Shown here: positions 24,681-31,790 of the stretch, piece after piece
Position numbering within the stretch: the first letter of the stretch is position 1
How the letters are laid out: every line of letters starts with the position of its first letter
Virus record (IMG/VR): IMGVR_UViG_3300032331_001279
Location: 1-32,987 of that record
Length of the DNA: 32,987 bases
Strand: one strand, 5' to 3'
Origin: a virus
Made by a program: the position numbers and the translations under genes
The notes under the pieces: model-generated
The model's database searches: none
What the model was told of the DNA's origin: nothing
Seen by the model: only the letters and a program-made list of their open reading frames with translations

Positions 24681-25174
24681 CACCCGTATTATACAAATAC
24701 ACTAGTACTAAAGAGTACCACGACGCATTTCCTTGCGCTTATCGCCAATGGCGAGCAGACAGTCATTGCAATCTAATACATGGCTATTCGTTTAGTATGA
24801 AATTTTACTTTGGTACAAATGATTTAGATGTTCGTAACTGGGCCGCAGACTACGGCGGACTTAAAGAACTTAAGAAGATACTTGAAGATCAATTCGACCA
24901 TACACTTATTGTAGCACAAGATGATCCAGAACTGGCAACATTTAAGTTGTTGCAGGAAAAGAACATGGCCAAGATTGTTGTACTACCCAAACTAGGCTGT
25001 GAAGGACTTGCAGATCAACTGTATAAGTTTGTGAATGGTGTTTACATTCCCGACAATTGGGGGCCAGGTGAAGCAGAACGCTTATGGTGTTATCGTGTTG
25101 AAGTTAGAGAAACACAAAGTAACATGGCTTTCCGTGAAGGTCACCGCGAATGGAATGAGGACTTGTTCGTATGA
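24677..25174 (+). CDS. queD: 6-pyruvoyl/carboxy-tetrahydropterin synthase-like protein (QueD)
   Basis: 165 aa. QueD makes 6-carboxy-tetrahydropterin for 7-deazaguanine synthesis. C31 and H35 in HCNLIHGYSF match the catalytic Cys and a zinc His, FDHTLIV (73-79) matches the catalytic D/H, LGCEGLADQLYKF is the helix of the P-T-x-E-N type, and VEVRET is the C-terminal substrate Glu. Two zinc positions appear changed: HGH reads HGY (Y37) and the first His reads Y22 (CAYRQ). H30 may substitute. It overlaps the methyltransferase and the next small gene as ATGA. Confidence 0.8.
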   Translation: MTPVLYKYTSTKEYHDAFPCAYRQWRADSHCNLIHGYSFSMKFYFGTNDLDVRNWAADYGGLKELKKILEDQFDHTLIVAQDDPELATFKLLQEKNMAKIVVLPKLGCEGLADQLYKFVNGVYIPDNWGPGEAERLWCYRVEVRETQSNMAFREGHREWNEDLFV

Positions 25175-25269
25175 AATGGCCCACTGCAAGACTCTATTGC
25201 CCAAACTGTTTTGATCAATTCTCCCGGGTACGAATACTGGGTATATGGTATTCAAAGCACAGGTGCTGA
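25171..25269 (+). CDS. Very small Cys-rich protein (32 aa)
   Basis: A 32-codon ORF starting on the ATGA overlap with queD and ending three bases before the next ATG. C10-PN-C13 and a terminal KHRC (H30, C32) could form a zinc knuckle. It fills the gap between queD and the next gene exactly. Function unknown. Confidence 0.5.
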   Translation: MKWPTARLYCPNCFDQFSRVRILGIWYSKHRC

Positions 25270-25271
25270 TA

Positions 25272-25622
25272 ATGGTTGATGTGTACCAGTTGTCAAAAGC
25301 AGAACTGTGGAAACTGATTGACAGTTTTGGCCGTGAGAACACAACGGTTGCGGTCACCGACAACACTGTGCGGATCACTACTCAGTACCAAGATACAGAG
25401 TATCCCATTAGAACATCCTACTACTTGGATGAGTGGGATCGCATCATCAATATTGAATGTGGCTGGTACCGCAGGAATCACAATCTGGTGTTTTGTTACA
25501 ACGAAGGCAAGCGTGAGCATTTTTTCATTGACCCTGTGGGACTAGAAAATCATCTCACGAAGTATGCAGAACTGATGCAAGCTCTCATAAGAGATAAGGT
25601 AGGAAGGTTGAAAAATGATTAG
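25272..25622 (+). CDS. Hypothetical protein
   Basis: 116 aa. The ATG at 25272 (MVDVYQLSKAELWKL) is preferred over one at 25245, which would run through the end of the small upstream gene. Helical N-terminus, beta-rich middle, and a helical end. Overlaps the next gene by eight bases. Function unknown. Confidence 0.68.
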   Translation: MVDVYQLSKAELWKLIDSFGRENTTVAVTDNTVRITTQYQDTEYPIRTSYYLDEWDRIINIECGWYRRNHNLVFCYNEGKREHFFIDPVGLENHLTKYAELMQALIRDKVGRLKND

Positions 25623-25836
25623 TTTATTTTTATTTGTTGTTATTTTGTTCATATGGGGTTATATGGTATTTGGTAATCATTTCACATGGCAAGAACGCCG
25701 CAAAGAATTATGCAGTATAGGCGAACATTGGTTGACTGAAAAAAGCCTTGAGTTTCACAATAAACAAGGTCAATATTTCACTGAGCAACATTGCAGAGCC
25801 TGCGATTATATGAAAGTCACAAAGGTCGAGAAATGA
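25615..25836 (+). CDS. Small membrane-anchored Cys/His protein
   Basis: 73 aa. A hydrophobic segment at about 2-20 anchors it in the membrane; the rest carries C33, H37, H59, C60 and C63 (EQHCRACDY), which could form a zinc site in the cytoplasm. ATGA overlap with the MazG-like gene. Function unknown. Confidence 0.66.
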   Translation: MISLFLFVVILFIWGYMVFGNHFTWQERRKELCSIGEHWLTEKSLEFHNKQGQYFTEQHCRACDYMKVTKVEK

Positions 25837-26105
25837 ATTCAAAAATAGAAGAAGCATTGGGTATACTGCAAGAAGAATGTGCAGAGGTTATTGTAGAAGT
25901 AAGTAAATGCCGTAGATTTGGTATCGACAGCGTACACTATAAAACTGGTATCGAACACTCCAAAATGCTTGAGTTGGAAGTGGGAGATGTGTTAGCATTA
26001 GTAGATATTCTTGTTGAGCAAGGCGTTTTAAATACAGCAGTATTAGACATTGCCAAAGCAAACAAAAAAGAAAAACTTAAACAATGGTCAAAAATATATG
26101 AGTAA
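25833..26105 (+). CDS. MazG-like nucleotide pyrophosphohydrolase
   Basis: 90 aa. LQEECAEVIVEVSK (11-24) is the E-E-x-x-E-x-x-x-E-x-S-K helix and LELEVGDVLALVDILVEQG supplies the E-x-x-D metal-binding pair of the MazG fold. These enzymes hydrolyse (d)NTPs to monophosphates; phage versions alter nucleotide or alarmone pools. Here it sits between queD and queE, where it might sanitise or recycle nucleotides linked to deazaguanine synthesis. ATG at 25833 is chosen for the ATGA overlap. Confidence 0.78.
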   Translation: MNSKIEEALGILQEECAEVIVEVSKCRRFGIDSVHYKTGIEHSKMLELEVGDVLALVDILVEQGVLNTAVLDIAKANKKEKLKQWSKIYE

Positions 26106-26955
26106 GATTAAAATATCGGAATTATTTTATAGTGCCCAAGGCGAAGGTCGCTTTGTTGGCGTTCCTAGTGTGTTCTTACGCACATATGGTTGTAACTTTA
26201 AATGTGCAGGCTTTGGCTGTAAGCCCGGCGAACTTAGCACAGAAGCAGACGAAGTAGCAAAGAATATTCATCTGTACAAAACGTTTGAAGAACTGCCTTT
26301 AGTCAATACAGGTTGCGACAGCTATGCTAGTTGGCATCCTGCATTTAAAGATCTAAGTAACACATACAGTATAGACGAAATCGTTGAAAAAATGTTGGCA
26401 CTGACTCCTAATGGTCGTTGGGAACAAAACAATGGCAATGACGTGCATCTTGTTATTACAGGCGGAGAACCTTTGTTAGGTTGGCAACGTACATATGAAG
26501 AATTATTAAGTCATCCCCGTATGCAAGATATTCACAGTATTACATTTGAAACAAACGGTACCCAAGAACTCAGCAGTAAATTTAAAGAATTTCTAGATGA
26601 ATGGTATCGTGGAGATAGAGAAATTACATTCAGTGTAAGTCCTAAGTTGTCTGCCAGTGGTGAAGCATGGGAAGAAGCTATTCAGCCTGAAGTTGTTGTG
26701 GGATACCAAAACTACGGATACACTTATTTGAAGTTTGTAGTAGAAACAGAAGCACACTTTGATGAAGTGGATCGTGCAGTAGCAGAATATATACGAGCAG
26801 GATTCCATATGCCTGTTTTTGTTATGCCACAAGGCGGTGTAGTTACCCCTTATGAAAAAAATCGTGTCAATGTTGCTAACTGGGCACTGACTAGAGGTTA
26901 CAACTACAGCCCACGCCTACATGTTGACCTTTGGGGCAACGGTTGGGGCAAGTAA
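26098..26955 (+). CDS. queE: 7-carboxy-7-deazaguanine synthase-like radical SAM enzyme (QueE)
   Basis: 285 aa. QueE converts carboxy-tetrahydropterin to CDG. YSAQGEGRFVGVPSVFLR (11-28) is the family signature, followed by C32 and C36 of the cluster motif; TGGEPLLGW (121-129) binds SAM. The third cluster cysteine of C-x3-C-x2-C is replaced by Phe (CNFKCAGF); C41 and C73 (TGCDS) are the alternatives. A 50-residue insert separates the cluster loop from the rest of the fold. The ATG at 26098 is preferred over one at 26050. It overlaps MazG by eight bases and the next gene as TAATG. Confidence 0.88.
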   Translation: MSKIKISELFYSAQGEGRFVGVPSVFLRTYGCNFKCAGFGCKPGELSTEADEVAKNIHLYKTFEELPLVNTGCDSYASWHPAFKDLSNTYSIDEIVEKMLALTPNGRWEQNNGNDVHLVITGGEPLLGWQRTYEELLSHPRMQDIHSITFETNGTQELSSKFKEFLDEWYRGDREITFSVSPKLSASGEAWEEAIQPEVVVGYQNYGYTYLKFVVETEAHFDEVDRAVAEYIRAGFHMPVFVMPQGGVVTPYEKNRVNVANWALTRGYNYSPRLHVDLWGNGWGK

Positions 26956-27227
26956 TGTTTGGAACTAGTTACAACGAGCATAGAGCGACCATGGGCTATC
27001 CCAAAAAGAATCAACAAGAAGCCGACGACTGGTTTTATCGCCGTTGTCTCGGAGCAGAACTTAAATTTTGTTTATGGCCCAGGCGTTGTGATATAAGTAA
27101 TAAACTTATTTGGTTTACGTACGGATATAGATTAATTGCTATATTGACTGGCCCGGGCGACGATGTTGTTGAAACTCGATGGCATGATAAGAATGAACAC
27201 ATATTGTGGCAATTAAAAAGGAATTAA
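26955..27227 (+). CDS. Hypothetical protein
   Basis: 90 aa, TAATG-coupled to queE. Contains a WPRRCDISNK loop and Trp/Tyr-rich hydrophobic strands (LIWFTYGYRLIAILTGPG); compact soluble domain. Function unknown. Confidence 0.7.
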   Translation: MFGTSYNEHRATMGYPKKNQQEADDWFYRRCLGAELKFCLWPRRCDISNKLIWFTYGYRLIAILTGPGDDVVETRWHDKNEHILWQLKRN

Positions 27228-27228
27228 A

Positions 27229-27621
27229 ATGGGACTATTCGATAGATTTAAAAAACAACCAGAGCCGGCTGCGCCAGTGGTCAAGGAGCCTAAAGTAAAG
27301 GCTTCTAAAGTAGAAAAGACCGCTAAAGAAATTGCTACGGAAAAAGGCGAACCTTGGGTAGACTGTGTGACCATTGACCTTGATCCTGAGAATATTGGTG
27401 CTGGTGCATTTGAATTGGATTGGAATGAATTCTTTATTGCCAAACTTGTACGCAGTGGGTATCAAGGCAAAGATGATGCTGCCATTGTGGATCGTTGGTT
27501 TCAGGATGTTTGTAGAAACGTTGTACTGGAAACATTTGAACAATATGAAGCAAATAATCCAAGACCATTAACCGGCATTCAACGTAAAAAATTGGATGAC
27601 GGACGCACTGAAATTAGTTAA
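27229..27621 (+). CDS. Conserved marine-phage-type hypothetical protein
   Basis: 130 aa with an AAGGA ribosome binding site. A Lys/Pro-rich linker (about 5-40) leads to a domain with GAFELDWNEFFIAKLVRSGYQ and VDRWFQDVCRNVVLETFEQ, a pattern I associate with a small protein shared by T4-like marine phages. No function known to me. Confidence 0.75.
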   Translation: MGLFDRFKKQPEPAAPVVKEPKVKASKVEKTAKEIATEKGEPWVDCVTIDLDPENIGAGAFELDWNEFFIAKLVRSGYQGKDDAAIVDRWFQDVCRNVVLETFEQYEANNPRPLTGIQRKKLDDGRTEIS

Positions 27622-27644
27622 TTTTACCAAAAGTTAAAAAATCA

Positions 27645-27673
27645 TTGACAGATAAATTATAATATGCTATTAT
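27645..27673 (+). promoter_or_regulatory. Sigma70-like promoter giving a leaderless RNase H mRNA
   Basis: TTGACA (27645-27650), 17-base spacer, TATTAT (27668-27673). The start predicted seven bases downstream is 27680, the ATG of the RNase H gene. An overlapping TATAAT at 27671-27676 is spaced 20 bases. The spacer begins GATAAAT, as in the promoter at 15370. Confidence 0.65.
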
Positions 27674-27679
27674 AATGGC

Positions 27680-28669
27680 ATGAGATACTTAATCGTTGAT
27701 ACCGCTAACACATTCTTCCGTGCCCGACACAGTGCCCATCGCCAAAGCGATACATGGGACAGGTTGGGGTTTGCCATTCATGTCACACTGGCCAGCGTAA
27801 ACAAAGCATGGCGTGATCAAAAAGCAGATCATGTGGTATTCTGTTTAGAAGGTCGTAGCTGGCGCAAGGACTTTTATGAACCCTACAAAAAGAATCGCTC
27901 AGTGGCAAGAGCTGCTCAAACTGAGGCCGAACAAGAAGAAGATAGATTGTTCTGGCAAGCGTTTGACGACCTCAAAACATTCCTCACAGACAGAACAAAT
28001 TGTACTGTTCTCCAGCACGGACAGTTGGAAGCAGATGACCTGGTGGCAGGATGGATCCAAAGTCACCCTGAGGATCACCACACCATTGTAAGTTCAGACA
28101 CCGACTTTCATCAACTGCTTAGTGCCAATGTAAATCAATATAACGGCATTGCAGATGAACTGCATACCTTAGAAGGCATACTTGATAAAAAAGGCAAGTT
28201 AGTTATTGATAAGAAAACTAAAGAACCTAAGAAGATTCCCGACCCTAGCTGGATCTTGTTTGAAAAATGTATGCGCGGTGACCCCACTGACAATGTGTTT
28301 AGTGCTTATCCAGGTGTGCGTACTAAAGGTAGCAAAAACAAAGTAGGTCTCGAAGAAGCCTATGCTGATAGGGCTAAACAGGGATTCTCTTGGAACAATC
28401 TCATGCTTCAACGTTGGACAGACCACAACGGTGTCGAACATCGTGTGTTAGATGATTATGAACGTAATCGTACTTTGGTAGACTTGTCTGCACAGCCAGA
28501 CAATATCAGGGCCATCATTGCAGAAACTATTGCTATCAACAGTGTAGCAAAGAATCGTCCAATGATTGGCGCTCAGTTCTTAAAGTTTTGTGGCAAATAT
28601 GAACTGAATAGACTAAGTGAAAATGCCACAAGTTTTAGTGATTTTTTAAGTAAAGGATATACACAATGA
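27680..28669 (+). CDS. rnh: RNase H / 5'-3' exonuclease (T4 Rnh-like)
   Basis: 329 aa against 305 for T4 RNase H. Metal-binding acidic residues of the FEN-type nuclease are present: D7 in LIVDTAN, E117/D119/D120 in LEADDLV, D140/D142 in SSDTDF and D201/D204 in GDPTDN before the YPGV helix-turn. It removes RNA primers from lagging-strand fragments. The start is fixed by the LIVDT strand; the ATG has no ribosome binding site and lies seven bases after a -10 element. Its stop overlaps the next gene as ATGA. Confidence 0.92.
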   Translation: MRYLIVDTANTFFRARHSAHRQSDTWDRLGFAIHVTLASVNKAWRDQKADHVVFCLEGRSWRKDFYEPYKKNRSVARAAQTEAEQEEDRLFWQAFDDLKTFLTDRTNCTVLQHGQLEADDLVAGWIQSHPEDHHTIVSSDTDFHQLLSANVNQYNGIADELHTLEGILDKKGKLVIDKKTKEPKKIPDPSWILFEKCMRGDPTDNVFSAYPGVRTKGSKNKVGLEEAYADRAKQGFSWNNLMLQRWTDHNGVEHRVLDDYERNRTLVDLSAQPDNIRAIIAETIAINSVAKNRPMIGAQFLKFCGKYELNRLSENATSFSDFLSKGYTQ

Positions 28670-29187
28670 TTGAAATGAAAGAATTTTTTGAAGTAGTAGG
28701 ATATAAAATTACCGAGGGCAGTGACTATGGGTGGGAATGTTACGGACCATATAGCCATAGACTCAGTGCGTGGAATGGAAAACACAGTGATGGTGGGTGG
28801 AGTGCTGACATTGTGTTCAGTACTAAAAGCCAAAAAGTCTATGAAGTAACAGTATGTGATATGACCAACAATCGTGCTTACCGCATGATCAATCCCAAGT
28901 TTGTGGACAAGCATAACAAAGAAGCTGAACGGCGTTCGGTGTCGGCTAATCAAGCATGGGACGATATCAACTACACTGATCTTGACGTAGATGCTGACTT
29001 TTTGGAAAAAGCCCGGGCTATTGTAGCAGGTCGAGACTATGACACTCGTGTACAAATCGAAGTTGATTTTTCAGATGAAGAACTGTTACGCTATATGAAA
29101 ATTGCACACGAACGTGATATAACATTTAATGCGCTGATTGAAGAAAGTCTGCGTCATGCCATTAAGGAACACGGCATAGAAGTTTGA
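28666..29187 (+). CDS. Hypothetical protein with ribbon-helix-helix-like C-terminus
   Basis: 173 aa. The N-terminal domain (YGWECYGPYSHRLSAW) is Trp/Tyr-rich and beta-like; the C-terminal 45 residues, VQIEVDFSDEELLRYMKIAHERDITFNALIEESLRHAI (written in parts), resemble a ribbon-helix-helix DNA-binding domain. ATGA overlap with RNase H. A DNA-binding regulator is possible but not shown. Confidence 0.7.
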   Translation: MIEMKEFFEVVGYKITEGSDYGWECYGPYSHRLSAWNGKHSDGGWSADIVFSTKSQKVYEVTVCDMTNNRAYRMINPKFVDKHNKEAERRSVSANQAWDDINYTDLDVDADFLEKARAIVAGRDYDTRVQIEVDFSDEELLRYMKIAHERDITFNALIEESLRHAIKEHGIEV

Positions 29188-29188
29188 T

Positions 29189-29386
29189 ATGGATATAACA
29201 AATATCAAAGATATTAAAATTAACTTTAATCGAGGATCGTGGGATCCTAGATCACAAAGTATTGTGTTGAGCTATGATCCCAATTCCCAGTGCGGATTTA
29301 GTATAAAACTAATTCCTGTGTATGTCGAAACTTCAGTGGATAACACGGATCTAGCCAAAGAAGTATTAAGGAAATTTACTAAATGA
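29189..29386 (+). CDS. Small hypothetical protein
   Basis: 65 aa, beginning two bases after the previous stop. Beta-rich with no recognised motif. Overlaps the next gene by four bases. Function unknown. Confidence 0.6.
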   Translation: MDITNIKDIKINFNRGSWDPRSQSIVLSYDPNSQCGFSIKLIPVYVETSVDNTDLAKEVLRKFTK

Positions 29387-29694
29387 ACTTTATAACATGG
29401 ATTTTTAAACGAATCAAAAACAGCCAATCAGATTGGGTAGAAGGTTATCGCCGTTTGATCCTAGAGGAAACTTTCCTCAGCATAGTGACAACCGCAGTGG
29501 TTGGCGTGTTCTGCTGGTTGGCACCTCTAGGATGGATCAGCATACACTTCATTGACCGAGCGGCCACAGCAGAATACATTCTTATAGTTTTAGCTCTGTC
29601 AGTGCCTCTATTCTATGTGTATCATTGGCTCATGGCCCTGCATGAAGTGTACGAACTAGAGAAACAGAAAACTTGGGAGGCATTAAAGCGATGA
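29383..29694 (+). CDS. Two-pass membrane protein
   Basis: 103 aa with hydrophobic segments at about 27-50 and 60-83 and a charged helical C-terminus. ATGA overlap on both sides. It could be an inner-membrane protein affecting host envelope; the role is unknown. Confidence 0.7.
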   Translation: MNFITWIFKRIKNSQSDWVEGYRRLILEETFLSIVTTAVVGVFCWLAPLGWISIHFIDRAATAEYILIVLALSVPLFYVYHWLMALHEVYELEKQKTWEALKR

Positions 29695-29891
29695 CATTAG
29701 AAGATTTACAACACATATTTGATTACCAGATAGAACAAGGTACCAAGAAGTTGTACTTCATGCTGGTGGATGGTGCGGCTATGCCTGTGGTTGAGCGTCA
29801 TCCTGCAGAGGACCTAGAAGGCTTGTTGCCCATGTTATCAAGTTTCGAATACGCTGGCGCACCTGCTGGCATGCCGAGGTTTACTAAATGA
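29691..29891 (+). CDS. Small hypothetical protein
   Basis: 66 aa from the ATG at 29691, chosen over 29673 for its ATGA overlap. Mixed alpha/beta (LYFMLVDGAAMPVVERHPAEDLEGLL). Overlaps the next start as ATGA. Function unknown. Confidence 0.65.
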   Translation: MTLEDLQHIFDYQIEQGTKKLYFMLVDGAAMPVVERHPAEDLEGLLPMLSSFEYAGAPAGMPRFTK

Positions 29892-30157
29892 ACGAAGAGC
29901 GATTTAGAGAACTTGCTAGACAGGCTGGTGTATTAATCGATTGGGGCGAGGATATAAAGGTAGGTAGATGGGGCATTGGTGGGAACTACAACAATATGCA
30001 AAAGTTTGCCGAGTTGATTGTGCAGGAATGTATTGACATTGTCAAACCCACCCAACATCACGAAGCATTTGCTCAAGGGTATTTAGGTGATGTAGATGGT
30101 CTTGAACTGCTAGACGGAAAAGTTAAACAGATTCAAAAACATTTTGGAGTCAATTGA
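29888..30157 (+). CDS. Conserved-looking small phage protein
   Basis: 89 aa, starting ERFRELARQAGV and containing MQKFAELIVQECIDIV, a layout common in small phage proteins of unknown role. ATGA-coupled upstream and TGATG-coupled downstream. Confidence 0.72.
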   Translation: MNEERFRELARQAGVLIDWGEDIKVGRWGIGGNYNNMQKFAELIVQECIDIVKPTQHHEAFAQGYLGDVDGLELLDGKVKQIQKHFGVN

Positions 30158-30285
30158 TGATAGTAGAACTATTACTAGCAGGTTTCTTTACAGCGTTTGG
30201 TTGGTGGGGTGCAACACATTACGTAATTGAACCATATTTTCCCCCGCCAATTGAAAAGAAAATTGAGCTGGAAGAAAAGAAATAA
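30157..30285 (+). CDS. Small single-pass membrane protein (42 aa)
   Basis: An ORF starting on the last base of the previous stop (TGATG). Residues 2-24 are hydrophobic with GFFTAFGWWGA, and the tail is Pro-rich then charged (PPPIEKKIELEEKK). Good coupling and membrane-protein layout support it. Function unknown. Confidence 0.68.
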   Translation: MIVELLLAGFFTAFGWWGATHYVIEPYFPPPIEKKIELEEKK

Positions 30286-30339
30286 TGTATGCCAAACATC
30301 ACTCTAAGGCGTTATATATGTACACACTAGGAGTCATAT

Positions 30340-30477
30340 ATGGCACGTGATATCATTAATCAAGTTAGAGAGATGTTAGACAGACAATTAGACGTAGTTG
30401 AAATTGCCAGTAAATTAAATTTAGATTTAGACACAGTAAAAATAGCCGCAGACATTATTAAAGAACTTATTACATAG
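30340..30477 (+). CDS. Small helical protein, HTH-like (45 aa)
   Basis: AGGAG (30329-30333) precedes the ATG by about six bases. MARDIINQVREMLDRQLDVV... is helical with the IASKLNLDLDTVKIAADIIKEL region resembling a helix-turn-helix. It may regulate transcription. It ends one base before the next ATG. Confidence 0.62.
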   Translation: MARDIINQVREMLDRQLDVVEIASKLNLDLDTVKIAADIIKELIT

Positions 30478-30478
30478 C

Positions 30479-30703
30479 ATGTTTAAAACTCATATCAGCA
30501 CTATTAAAACTATTCGTCAAAGTGACGATGACTTTATGCTCAATGACGGAATGATCATGAGCCCTAGAGCTGGTTTTGAGATTAGTACAAAATGTCCCGA
30601 CGGTTACAAAAGAGTCATACAAGAAGCTATCGACATGGGGTGGCTCAAACCTGTGGCACACTTACACGATCATGAATACATGTGGGACAAATTAAAAGGT
30701 TGA
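30479..30703 (+). CDS. Small hypothetical protein
   Basis: 74 aa. The region GMIMSPRAGFEISTKCPDGY and HLHDHEYMW suggest a compact fold. It begins two bases after the preceding stop. Function unknown. Confidence 0.65.
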   Translation: MFKTHISTIKTIRQSDDDFMLNDGMIMSPRAGFEISTKCPDGYKRVIQEAIDMGWLKPVAHLHDHEYMWDKLKG

Positions 30704-30705
30704 TT

Positions 30706-30891
30706 ATGAATAAAAACATTGAGCAACGCATGACGGAAATAATGAAACCCATAGATCAATCTATACAATTAACCGACGACGAGAATGATCTATTAATGTT
30801 GGCCTGTGCCATGCTACAACGTGTAACAGAAATATTTGATAAAACTCTTGGCAAAGAAGGTCGTCGTCAAATGTTCAAGGATCATGAATGA
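30706..30891 (+). CDS. Small hypothetical protein
   Basis: 61 aa helical protein; start at 30706 chosen because AAGG lies upstream and it follows the prior stop by two bases. Overlaps the next gene as ATGA. Function unknown. Confidence 0.62.
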   Translation: MNKNIEQRMTEIMKPIDQSIQLTDDENDLLMLACAMLQRVTEIFDKTLGKEGRRQMFKDHE

Positions 30892-31067
30892 CAGATTTTA
30901 GATCTTGGTTAAACGATTTATGGCAAGACAACTGTAGTGAACATGACGAATACAATGAACCACGCTATACCCTGCAAGAATATTTTGCTAAGTACAAGTG
31001 GTGGTTGCGTAGAGAATATAGACATCAACAAACTTTGAAAGAATCAAATGACAGAATTAGTAGCTAA
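30888..31067 (+). CDS. Small hypothetical protein (59 aa)
   Basis: An ORF starting on an ATGA overlap and ending inside the next gene, overlapping it by 20 bases. It has Trp/Tyr-rich blocks (FRSWLNDLWQDN, YFAKYKWWLRREYRH). The clean coupling and filled gap support it. Function unknown. Confidence 0.58.
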   Translation: MTDFRSWLNDLWQDNCSEHDEYNEPRYTLQEYFAKYKWWLRREYRHQQTLKESNDRISS

Positions 31068-31527
31068 ACCAGTTATTAAAAATAAGTTTTGGATTGTAGA
31101 ATCCCAAGGCACTAAAGTTGCCACAATCCAAGCAGTAGAGGACGGCGGCTTTGTTTATGTACACGACGAACAAAGACAAAGATTTCCCACAATTAAATTG
31201 TTGACCAAAGAGCATAATATTGTGTTTGATGGCGTAACTATTAAAAAAGAAAAAGTCCAAGCTGAACATCATGAAGTCTACGGATATCCTGTAAGCAACA
31301 GAGCATGGAATACATTGTGGGACGTTAAACATCAATTTCCTGTTTACACTAAAACCAGTAAAAGTAAAAGTTATTATTGTGCAGGATACTACATCATTAA
31401 ATTCAACAACGGCTGGGTTAAAAGTTATTGTCCAAAATTAATTACGTTAAATCGTTATGAATTTAAAGGGCCCTATAAGACTAAAATTGAAATGCAAGAA
31501 CAACTGAGATTAGCCAATGGAAAGTAA
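31048..31527 (+). CDS. Conserved-looking phage protein
   Basis: 159 aa. KPVIKNKFWIVESQGTKVATIQ at the start and YYCAGYYIIKFNNGWVKSYCPKL near the end look like a small phage family; the Cys pair could bind metal. Function not known to me. Overlaps the next gene by 11 bases. Confidence 0.72.
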   Translation: MTELVAKPVIKNKFWIVESQGTKVATIQAVEDGGFVYVHDEQRQRFPTIKLLTKEHNIVFDGVTIKKEKVQAEHHEVYGYPVSNRAWNTLWDVKHQFPVYTKTSKSKSYYCAGYYIIKFNNGWVKSYCPKLITLNRYEFKGPYKTKIEMQEQLRLANGK

Positions 31528-31741
31528 ATTAACATTACATTTAAAAGTATTCAACGATAAAGTTAAACTAATGAATCAAAGTAACAGCAAACAATTGACG
31601 CTTACTGCCCAAGAAGCACGTAATTTACACGCCGATTTATTTGATTTACTCAATCATTGTGCTACATTAAGTCAAAGAACAGCTGGCAGCAACAAAACAG
31701 AAGAAGTTATCACTGTGGCCATGGATGGCGGCAGTTTTTAA
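31517..31741 (+). CDS. Small hypothetical protein
   Basis: 74 aa. KQLTLTAQEARNLHADLFDLLNHCATL is a helical region; the rest is polar. Function unknown. Followed by a 49-base gap with late-promoter-like motifs. Confidence 0.65.
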   Translation: MESKLTLHLKVFNDKVKLMNQSNSKQLTLTAQEARNLHADLFDLLNHCATLSQRTAGSNKTEEVITVAMDGGSF

Positions 31742-31752
31742 TAATATACGCA

Positions 31753-31769
31753 GATAAATATACTAAATA
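31753..31769 (+). promoter_or_regulatory. Possible late-promoter-like motifs GATAAATA and CTAAATA
   Basis: GATAAATA (31753-31760) and CTAAATA (31763-31769) lie 31 and 22 bases before the ATG at 31791. They are one or two bases off the T4 late octamer and sit in a real gap. Weak evidence; AT-rich DNA produces such matches. Confidence 0.35.
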
Positions 31770-31790
31770 CAACAGTCAATTAAGAATAGT

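Noticed and set aside
28573-29055. A 160-codon open frame on the minus strand
   Set aside because: It lies fully opposite the RNase H end and its coupled neighbour, has no ribosome binding site, and reads as a low-complexity shadow.
30285-30350. A 21-codon ORF starting in a TAATG overlap
   Set aside because: Very short, overlaps the next gene's start, and has no other support.
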